NCBI GenBank assembly: GCA_902783305.1
Contig: CACZQU010000296.1
Coordinates: 1-7,367, forward strand
DNA: 7,367 nucleotides
Reading direction: 5' to 3'
Origin: an uncultured Lachnospiraceae bacterium
Lineage (GTDB): Bacteria > Bacillota > Clostridia > Lachnospirales > Lachnospiraceae
Positions 1-4,601 of this stretch are shown here, in pieces. The position numbers and the translations under genes are program-made. The stretch's first letter is position 1. Every line of letters starts with the position of its first letter. The notes below the pieces were generated by a model. That model was not told the origin of the DNA. It saw only the letters and a list, made by a program, of their open reading frames with translations, and ran no database searches.

Positions 1-181
1 CGACCCGGTATCCCCGGCTTTCCAGCAGGCGGGTAATCACCGCAGCGCCAAAGGAGGAATGATCCACATAGGCGTCTCCACAGACATAAACAAAGTCCAC
101 CTCATTCCAGCCCCGGTTCTTCATCTCCTCCATGCTGACGGGGAGAAATGAACCCGGCTTGTCAGCAAAGGTCGGTTTCAT
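1..181 (-). CDS. YgiQ-family radical SAM protein, N-terminal part only (runs off left edge)
   Basis: Only the first 60 codons are in the window. The protein begins MKPTFADKPGSFLPVS and continues with a GWNEVDFVYVCGDAYVDH stretch and a SSFGAAVITRLLESRGYRV stretch. This pattern (FLP, then a GDAYVDHPSFG-like motif, then R-LE--GYRV) is the characteristic N-terminus of the YgiQ/UPF0313 radical SAM family, which is usually about 600 residues or more. The radical SAM CxxxCxxC cluster motif lies beyond the edge, so it cannot be checked here. The substrate of this family is not established. The ATG at 181-179 has an AGGAG site at 193-189, 7 bases upstream and inside the end of relQ. The gene overlaps the relQ stop by 20 bases, which suggests coupled translation. 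Family assignment rests on the N-terminal motif alone. Confidence 0.85.
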   Translation of the reverse strand, partial: MKPTFADKPGSFLPVSMEEMKNRGWNEVDFVYVCGDAYVDHSSFGAAVITRLLESRGYRV

Positions 182-983
182 GGTCAATCTCCTGAGCACG
201 ATATCCTTCCGCGATGATATCCAGCTCCCGCTGGAAGCGCTCCAGCTTGAGAATGTCCTTGGTACGGAAAATCCTCAGGAATTCATCCTGGATCTTCATC
301 ACTTCCCTCTTATTGGAAAGGCGGTACAGCTGTTCGATATCTCCAAGAATATCCCGCACCAGATTCACCTGCATCTGCGAGGAAACCTGCGCATCCATAA
401 TCTCCGATCGCACCGAGGACATCTCGTGATCAAGAGAAATAATCGCGTCCGCGGCATTGCTCAGACGATCCGTCACATGAGGCGGAATATCCCCTTTATA
501 CTTATACTGCAGGGAATGCTCCACCGTAGCCCAGAAATTCATGGCCATCGTGCGGATCTGGATCTCCACCTGCAGCTCCTTGGTGCCCTCAAGTGTCTCC
601 ACCTTATAATACGCAATCATGTGATAGCTTCGATATCCGCTCTCCTTGATGTGGCTCAGATAGTCCTTTTCGCTCTTTACTCTCAGGTCATGTCTTCTTC
701 GGATCAGTTCAGCCACCGCTTCGATATCCTCTTCGAACTGGCAGATCACCCGTACCCCGGCAATATCCTCCACCAGCTCTTCCATCTGGTCCATGGGGAT
801 CGACTTTCGCTGCATCTTTTCCAGAATACTGGCAACGCTTTTGACCCGTCCGCTGACCTGTTCGATGGGAGAATACATATCATTGTCTCTGTGTTCCTTA
901 CGAATATGCTCAAACTTGACGATAAGCTCCTTTACCGCCAGGTCGTAAGGATCCAGGATGCTTCTCCAAAGCTGTATCTCCAT
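162..983 (-). CDS. relQ: RelQ/YjbM-type small alarmone synthetase (GTP pyrophosphokinase)
   Basis: 273-residue cytosolic enzyme expected to transfer pyrophosphate from ATP to GTP or GDP, making (p)ppGpp. The N-terminus MEIQLWRSILDPYDLAV matches the start of B. subtilis YjbM. The synthetase core follows: GRVKSVASILEKMQRKSIP (45-63), DIAGVRVICQF (73-83), SGYRSYH (115-121) and VEIQIRTMAMNFWATVEHS (139-157). Asp73 and Glu140 are the expected metal ligands. There is no HD hydrolase, TGS or ACT domain, so this is a synthetase-only small enzyme. It is about 60 residues longer than YjbM (211 aa), because of a charged, probably helical C-terminal extension (about 205-273). Start: the frame stays open to 1061, but the added residues would be encoded across a terminator hairpin. 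The ATG at 983 has GGAG at 996-993 and matches the family start. The reading frame ends inside the start of the ygiQ-family gene. Confidence 0.93.
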   Translation of the reverse strand: MEIQLWRSILDPYDLAVKELIVKFEHIRKEHRDNDMYSPIEQVSGRVKSVASILEKMQRKSIPMDQMEELVEDIAGVRVICQFEEDIEAVAELIRRRHDLRVKSEKDYLSHIKESGYRSYHMIAYYKVETLEGTKELQVEIQIRTMAMNFWATVEHSLQYKYKGDIPPHVTDRLSNAADAIISLDHEMSSVRSEIMDAQVSSQMQVNLVRDILGDIEQLYRLSNKREVMKIQDEFLRIFRTKDILKLERFQRELDIIAEGYRAQEIDHETDLC

Positions 984-1007
984 AATACTCAACTCCATTA
1001 CGGAATG

Positions 1008-1051
1008 AAAAAAGACATCCGCAAAGCTCGCCGGAGCCTTCGCCGATGTCT
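1008..1051 (-). terminator. Intrinsic terminator in the relQ leader (possible attenuator)
   Basis: Read on the minus strand, the outer stem AGACATC (1051-1045)/GATGTCT (1019-1013) encloses, after a C/C-position mismatch, a second stem GCGAAGGCT (1043-1035)/AGCTTTGC (1028-1021) with one bulge and one wobble pair. The loop is six bases (1034-1029). Six T residues (1013-1008) follow directly. This is a classical Rho-independent layout, and it ends only about 12 bases before the relQ Shine-Dalgarno site. It may end transcripts from the coiled-coil gene (stop at 1186). Because no promoter fits between it and relQ, it may also act as an attenuator of relQ. Confidence 0.75.
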
Positions 1052-1094
1052 CTGTCCTCAAAACAAGCAGCCAATGCCTGCCTTACTCCTATCC

Positions 1095-1124
1095 ATTATA
1101 CTCGCACGAACAGGTCAATGGAAA
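1095..1124 (-). promoter_or_regulatory. Candidate sigma-A promoter upstream of relQ
   Basis: On the minus strand there is a perfect -10 box TATAAT (1100-1095) with a weaker -35 box TTTCCA (1124-1119; four of six consensus bases) at an 18-base spacing. Transcription would start near 1088 and pass through the leader terminator at 1051-1008 before reaching relQ at 983. The -10 box is convincing and the -35 box is only fair, so this is a candidate and not a firm call. Confidence 0.4.
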
Positions 1125-1185
1125 CCCGGGTAAAGGCGGCAGACATAGCGCTCCCACTATCATGACCGGTTTTTCAGTCTGTGTA

Positions 1186-1854
1186 TCAGACCTCATCCAG
1201 ATCATCCATCACATCGTCGTCTTCCTCATCCACATCATCATCCACATCCAGATCGCCGGAAACGGATGCAGGCTCAGGAGCCCTGTAGGAAGAATTCATC
1301 GCCGCTGCCTGTGCCGTCTGCGGCGCAAGCTCTGCGCGATTCTGCGTGACAACGCCGAGACAGCTCTGAAGCGCATCTACAGCAAGACGGTATTTCGTCC
1401 CCGCATCCTCAAGCGTATCACTGAGAATCTGCTCAATATTGGCCATCATTTCATCTGTATAGGCAATGGCGCTCAGACGGATATTATTCGCGTCATTCGT
1501 CGCGGAATCAAGAATATCCTGAGCCTGACGGTTCGCGGAATTGACCGTCTCATTTGCCTGGGCATAGGCCTGCTGCATAATCTCGTGCTGGTTGACCAGA
1601 TCCTGAGCACGCGCCTGGGCATCCGCAAGCATCATCTCAGCCTTTTTCTGGGCATCATCGAGGATCGCTTCTTTATTGCTGATGATCTTCTGATAGCGCT
1701 TGATCTCATCCGGAGTCTTCAGGCGCAGTTCACGCAGAAGCTCCTCGATCTCCTCCTTGTTCACCACGATCTTGGTTGTGGAAAGCGGCTGATACTTGCA
1801 GCTGTCAATATATTCTTCGATTTCCTCTATGATCTGTTCAATCCTGCTGCTCAT
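1186..1854 (-). CDS. Coiled-coil protein with acidic tail (annotated in relatives as ATPase / V-type ATPase subunit H-like)
   Basis: 222-residue soluble protein without signal peptide or membrane segment. The N-terminus is acidic and helical. A motif [22 protein letters not shown]... (19-39) is followed by [15 protein letters not shown] (43-57). A long alanine- and glutamine-rich amphipathic stretch (about 58-150) resembles subunit b/H stalk helices. Residues 180-200 are a low-complexity Ala/Ser/Pro linker, and the last 22 residues contain 15 Asp/Glu. I recognise it as the conserved Clostridia protein found next to coaD. The 'ATPase subunit' label probably reflects coiled-coil similarity, since there is no nucleotide-binding motif and no other ATP synthase gene nearby. 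Its function is unknown; a scaffold or DivIVA-like role would be a guess. The ATG at 1854 lies inside the end of coaD (17-base overlap), with an AGGGGGG site at 1870-1864. Confidence 0.85.
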   Translation of the reverse strand: MSSRIEQIIEEIEEYIDSCKYQPLSTTKIVVNKEEIEELLRELRLKTPDEIKRYQKIISNKEAILDDAQKKAEMMLADAQARAQDLVNQHEIMQQAYAQANETVNSANRQAQDILDSATNDANNIRLSAIAYTDEMMANIEQILSDTLEDAGTKYRLAVDALQSCLGVVTQNRAELAPQTAQAAAMNSSYRAPEPASVSGDLDVDDDVDEEDDDVMDDLDEV

Positions 1855-2347
1855 TATTGCATACCCCCCTGGAAAGAATCTTTCTCACAACGGCATCAAT
1901 GACCTCCTTCGGAGCAAAATTGGACAGATCTCCTCCGTACAATGCGACCTCCTTCATGATCGTCGAGCTCAGATAAGCATACTCCAGGCTCGTGGCCATA
2001 AAAACCGTATCCACATCGGGTGCCAGCACCCTGTTTGTCTGCGCCATCTGAAGCTCATACTCAAAATCAGTCACCGCCCTGAGGCCTCTGATAATCACTT
2101 TGGCTCCGCTCTCATGAGCGAAATTCACAGACAGGCCGGAGAAGGATGTTACACTGACATTGGGAAAGCCTTTCGTGGCATCGCTCATTATTTTAACACG
2201 TTCTTCCACAGAAAACAACGGACATTTTGCAGAATTATTCAGGATTCCCACCACGACCCGGTCAAATGCCGCACTGGCTCTGGCGATGACGTCGAGATGG
2301 CCGAAGGTGGCCGGATCAAAGCTTCCAGGATAGACTGCTGTTACCAT
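1838..2347 (-). CDS. coaD: Phosphopantetheine adenylyltransferase
   Basis: 169 residues, normal length for bacterial PPAT. It catalyses the penultimate step of coenzyme A synthesis: 4'-phosphopantetheine plus ATP gives dephospho-CoA and pyrophosphate. Visible family motifs are the nucleotidyltransferase signature [14 protein letters not shown] (6-19, with the TxGH element T14-H17), Lys41 in the substrate-binding segment, [19 protein letters not shown] (84-102), and the C-terminal [11 protein letters not shown] (125-135), equivalent to the ISSS/T-K-E-V-A motif. The protein acts in the cytosol as a hexamer in characterised relatives. The ATG at 2347 has a GGAGGAG site at 2364-2358, 10 bases upstream. 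It follows rsmD after 119 bases, the common Firmicute order, and its stop overlaps the start of the coiled-coil gene by 17 bases. Confidence 0.97.
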   Translation of the reverse strand: MVTAVYPGSFDPATFGHLDVIARASAAFDRVVVGILNNSAKCPLFSVEERVKIMSDATKGFPNVSVTSFSGLSVNFAHESGAKVIIRGLRAVTDFEYELQMAQTNRVLAPDVDTVFMATSLEYAYLSSTIMKEVALYGGDLSNFAPKEVIDAVVRKILSRGVCNNEQQD

Positions 2348-2390
2348 TTATATTTTACTCCTCCAGATTTCTTTCACCTGCACGTAAACG

Positions 2391-2406
2391 GCAGATCATC
2401 ATCTGC
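2391..2406. repeat. Short perfect inverted repeat in the rsmD-coaD spacer
   Basis: GCAGAT (2391-2396) and ATCTGC (2401-2406) form a perfect 6-base inverted repeat around a 4-base loop, in the 119-base spacer in front of coaD. It has no T-run, so it is not a terminator. It could be a small hairpin in the coaD leader or a protein site. I see no good promoter in this spacer. Confidence 0.35.
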
Positions 2407-2466
2407 TCTATACGCGGCGCAGATCCTGATCGCAGAATATCATCCGGATAACTGAAAATGATGGTT

Positions 2467-3063
2467 TCAGACAGTTTCTTTCTCTTCAGGCCGGCTGATC
2501 CCCCCTGGAGAACGGCTGAGCCGGAGAAAAACATGCTGATTTGTCTTGTAGGCTTTGATCCGGAAGATTTCATACCCCAGATCCAGGGCATAGGAGAAAT
2601 CCTCCCCCAGTTTTTCCTCGATGATAATCATAGTGTCTTCATGGATCAATGTGCTCCCCGACAGTGCCAGAAGCACGCTTTTTTCCAGTCCTTTTCCATA
2701 AGGCGGATCCATGAAAATAATGTCAAAGGGCGGATGGCCCTTCAAAACAAAAAGCGCCTTTACCGCATCCATGTTCAGAAGTGTAGCATGTTCTGCCAGT
2801 TTTGTAAATGACAGATTCTGCCGGATGCAGGTGCAGGCACGTTTGTCTGACTCTATGAAGCAGGCCTCTGCGGCTCCTCTGCTCAAAGCCTCAATCCCTA
2901 TCCCGCCGCTCCCGCTGAAAATATCCAGAAAACGGCAGTCCGCTATGAAAGGCTGGAGAATGTTGAAAAGGGTTTCCTTAATCCTGTCGGTGGTCGGACG
3001 TGTCCCGTTTCCGTCCACAGTGCGCAGCGCAAGACTCTTTGCGCTGCCTGCTATCACTCTCAC
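2467..3063 (-). CDS. rsmD: 16S rRNA (guanine966-N2)-methyltransferase RsmD
   Basis: 198 residues, the same length as E. coli RsmD. It methylates G966 (E. coli numbering) of 16S rRNA in the small subunit, using S-adenosylmethionine. The N-terminal MRVIAGSAKS and RPTTDRIKETLFNIL (22-36) are typical of the family. The SAM-binding loop is FLDIFSGSGGIGIEALSRGA (45-64), the acidic ribose-binding position is in FIESD (69-73), and the catalytic DPPY motif is at 119-122 (DIIFMDPPYGKGL). The frame is open further upstream (to 3123), but the GTG at 3063-3061 puts the conserved MRVIAG at the start. It also has an AGGAGG site at 3080-3075, with an 11-base spacing that is slightly long. A TTG at codon -3 is too close to that site. 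The neighbour coaD is the usual partner downstream. Confidence 0.96.
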   Translation of the reverse strand: MRVIAGSAKSLALRTVDGNGTRPTTDRIKETLFNILQPFIADCRFLDIFSGSGGIGIEALSRGAAEACFIESDKRACTCIRQNLSFTKLAEHATLLNMDAVKALFVLKGHPPFDIIFMDPPYGKGLEKSVLLALSGSTLIHEDTMIIIEEKLGEDFSYALDLGYEIFRIKAYKTNQHVFLRLSRSPGGISRPEEKETV

Positions 3064-3160
3064 AATAAGCAAATCCTCCTCATCTGAAAATATCGGGTTT
3101 TCACACCATCCTGACGAAGCCATCCCTCCGCAAAAGCGCAGAAAGCAGCATGGACAGCTC

Positions 3161-3559
3161 TCATGTCCTCAGATTCAGCCGCCAGTCAAGGTCTCCGCGG
3201 GAAAGCCCGAGAATCAACAGCTCCGCCGTGGCGATATTTGTCGCGACAGGGATATTATACTGGTCACAACGGCGCACGATCGCCATAATATCGGGCTCAG
3301 CCGGGTCAATCATCACCGGATTGTAAAAAAGGATGACCAGATCCAGATCTTCCCTCTCCACCATCTCCATGAACTGCTTGTCCCCGCCTATGCTTCCAGC
3401 AAGGAACTTGTGGACATGGAGGCTGGTGGCGTCCTCGATCCGCCGGCCTGTAGTCCCGGTCGCATATACTTCATGCTTCGCAAGGATATTCTTGTAGGCA
3501 ATACAGAAATCCTCGATCAATACTTTCTTGCTGTTGTGCGCGATAATACCCAGATTCAT
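3161..3559 (-). CDS. Methylglyoxal synthase-like protein with altered active site
   Basis: 132-residue single MGS-like domain. Canonical MgsA converts dihydroxyacetone phosphate to methylglyoxal and phosphate, a glycolytic bypass. From memory the sequence aligns without gaps to B. subtilis MgsA over about 125 residues: IIAHNSKK (5-12), YATGTTGRRIEDAT (32-45), GGDKQ (58-62), EPD (88-90), NIPVATNIATAE (102-113) and RGDLDWR (121-127). The phosphate-binding TGTTG loop, His8, the catalytic base Asp60 and Asp90 are kept. However, Asp9 is Asn, Asp80 is Asn (FYNP in place of F-DP), His87 is Ala (PAEPD in place of PHEPD) and the Ser before the GG-D segment is Ala54. It may be a weak synthase or a diverged paralogue with another role, so I give no gene symbol. 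The ATG at 3559 has a GAGAGGTG site (3572-3565), which favours it over an ATG 5 codons upstream. Confidence 0.85.
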   Translation of the reverse strand: MNLGIIAHNSKKVLIEDFCIAYKNILAKHEVYATGTTGRRIEDATSLHVHKFLAGSIGGDKQFMEMVEREDLDLVILFYNPVMIDPAEPDIMAIVRRCDQYNIPVATNIATAELLILGLSRGDLDWRLNLRT

Positions 3560-3635
3560 ATTAACACCTCTCATGTGGGCGTGCCGATACGAGACAGACA
3601 GCCTTGTATAACATTATATTCAACCGTTCGTTGTG

Positions 3636-3664
3636 ATTATAACAAATAGCCAAAAGAATTGCAA
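3636..3664 (-). promoter_or_regulatory. Sigma-A promoter of the leftward block (mgsA-like, rsmD, ...)
   Basis: On the minus strand, -35 TTGCAA (3664-3659) and a perfect -10 TATAAT (3641-3636) are separated by exactly 17 bases. The TG one base before the -10 gives the extended form TGTTATAAT. Transcription would start near 3629, leaving a leader of about 70 bases before the ATG at 3559. A second TATAAT (3618-3613) lies downstream without a -35 partner. Confidence 0.75.
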
Positions 3665-4087
3665 GAATTTCCTGAATAAATATACATTATTCATACTTTG
3701 GCAATATCTGTTCCGGGAAGTATCCTTAAGAATGTACATGATTCGCCGTTGTCCGGCCGTCAGTTTTCCCCAAAGTCACAGTGGCAGGGGCGGTATCTAA
3801 AAAACTGTTTCCTTTTCCCCTGAAACGGAGTATAATAATATACTACTATTCGCGCCATCGGATGATATGCACCGATCCATCGGATCTTATCCCCGCAATC
3901 GAAATGACTTCCGGTTGTACGGATAAGCCGAAGATTTTGCGGTTACATCATATCTCTGCCTGCGGCAGTCATCACGTGCATCCAGCAGGAGAGAAACGGA
4001 TTTTCCTCTGGCTGCCCGCTGCAGCCGGCGATATTTCCTGTCCGAAAGCGCGTCGTCCATTTATTGTGAAAGAACATGGAGGTGCCT
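3665..4087 (+). other. Non-coding divergent intergenic region and long asp23 leader
   Basis: No convincing gene occupies this stretch on either strand; the frames open here lack recognisable protein character. It includes a CCATCGGAT direct repeat (3855-3863 and 3877-3885). It also has several short inverted repeats: GATCC/GGATC (3874-3886, 3-base loop), CTGCC/GGCAG (3956-3968, 3-base loop), and the best, GGCTGC/GCAGCC (4010-4026, 5-base loop, extendable to 8 pairs with one wobble). None is followed by a T-run. If the promoter at 3808-3836 is used, about 245 bases of leader precede asp23. I recognise no known riboswitch or T-box element. Confidence 0.5.
3808..3836 (+). promoter_or_regulatory. 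Candidate sigma-A promoter for asp23-fakA
   Basis: A perfect -10 TATAAT (3831-3836) is preceded at 17 bases by TTTCCT (3808-3813), which matches only three of six -35 consensus bases. It points toward asp23, whose start lies about 245 bases beyond the expected transcription start. A rival rightward promoter uses the palindromic TTGCAA at 3659-3664 with TATACA at 3681-3686. Confidence 0.4.
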
Positions 4088-4447
4088 ATGAACGGACGTA
4101 TTGATTCAGGTATGGGTCAGATCGTGATTGACACAGATGTGATTTCGACATTTGCGGGAAGTGTTGCATGTGAGTGCTTTGGTGTGATCGGAATGGCGGC
4201 AGTCAGCATGAGGGACGGTCTTGTCAAACTGCTGCGCAGGGACTCTCTCCGGCACGGCATCAGCGCCCGTATCACCTCTGACAACTGTATCCATCTGGAT
4301 TTTCATGTCATTGTCGCATATGGGACCAACATTTCCGCATTTACGGATAACCTTGTCAGTAATGTCAAATACAAGGTGGAGGAGTTTACAGGCATGCAGA
4401 TCGAAGAAATCAACATCTACATCGAAGGTGTACGGGCGATCGACTGA
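4088..4447 (+). CDS. Asp23/Gls24 family protein (YloU-like)
   Basis: 119-residue single-domain protein of the Asp23/Gls24 (DUF322) family. Visible family features are GQIVIDTDVISTFAGSVACECFGVIGMA (about 10-37), a central basic segment DGLVKLLRRD (43-52), the beta-strand HLDFHVIVAYGTNIS (69-83) and a C-terminal VKYKVEEFTGMQIEEINIYIEGVR (93-116). Members are small cytosolic or membrane-associated proteins linked to envelope or alkaline stress. YloU is the member usually encoded just before the fatty acid kinase YloV, as here, though its biochemical role is unknown. The ATG at 4088 has GGAGGTG at 4078-4084. An ATG four codons upstream overlaps that site and has no good ribosome site of its own. 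The 154-base gap to fakA is longer than the near-contiguous spacing usual for this pair. Confidence 0.93.
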   Translation: MNGRIDSGMGQIVIDTDVISTFAGSVACECFGVIGMAAVSMRDGLVKLLRRDSLRHGISARITSDNCIHLDFHVIVAYGTNISAFTDNLVSNVKYKVEEFTGMQIEEINIYIEGVRAID

Positions 4448-4601
4448 CGAGTCTGCGTGAATGGAGCCTGAGTAGAGGATCCATCCTTCATGGAACGGAT
4501 CAATCTGCCAGCCTCTTATCCGGCGCCGCCGGGGTGAAGCTGGTCATAACGTTCTAAAATCAGACCCAGTACCGTTTGTACACGGTTAGAGGAGGAAACT
4601 A
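4448..4601 (+). other. Structured spacer between asp23 and fakA
   Basis: No gene. There are three inverted-repeat systems. The first is GAT-CCAT (4478-4484) against ATGG (4490-4493) and ATC (4499-4501). The second is a nested pair, CCAGC (4508-4512)/GCTGG (4539-4543) around CCGGC (4520-4524)/GCCGG (4528-4532). The third is ACCGT (4571-4575)/ACGGT (4582-4586), just ahead of the fakA ribosome site. No T-run follows any of them, so they are not classical terminators. They could stabilise or process the mRNA. A TAAAAT (4555-4560) could be a -10 box but lacks a -35 partner. Confidence 0.4.

Noticed and set aside
984..1061. Upstream starts that would extend relQ by up to 26 codons
   Set aside because: The added residues are not family-like and are encoded by the terminator stem and T-run. 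The ATG at 983 has the ribosome site and the conserved N-terminus.
1058..1096. 12-codon leader-peptide-like frame (MDRSKAGIGCLF) ending just before the relQ leader terminator
   Set aside because: Its ATG overlaps the -10 box, so it would not be on the transcript from that promoter, and it has no ribosome site. There is no run of regulatory codons.
132..1133. Long plus-strand open frame opposite relQ
   Set aside because: It lies antisense to a clearly recognised synthetase, has no family motifs, and is rich in His, Leu and Arg as expected for a shadow frame.
2355..2591. 78-codon minus-strand frame spanning the end of rsmD and the coaD leader
   Set aside because: Mostly an alternate frame of rsmD, without a ribosome site or any recognisable pattern.
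3152..3168. GGACA/TGTCC inverted repeat at the end of the MgsA-like gene, considered as a terminator
   Set aside because: Only five pairs, overlapping the stop codon, with no T-run on either strand.
3887..4060. 57-codon minus-strand frame in the divergent gap, considered as a possible rpmB or small gene
   Set aside because: It does not resemble ribosomal protein L28 (no zinc-type Cys pairs or SHS motif), has no ribosome site, and looks random.
3781..4104. Open frame of 107 codons before asp23, starting GTG
   Set aside because: No ribosome site, no protein family pattern, odd composition, it crosses a likely promoter, and it overlaps the asp23 start.
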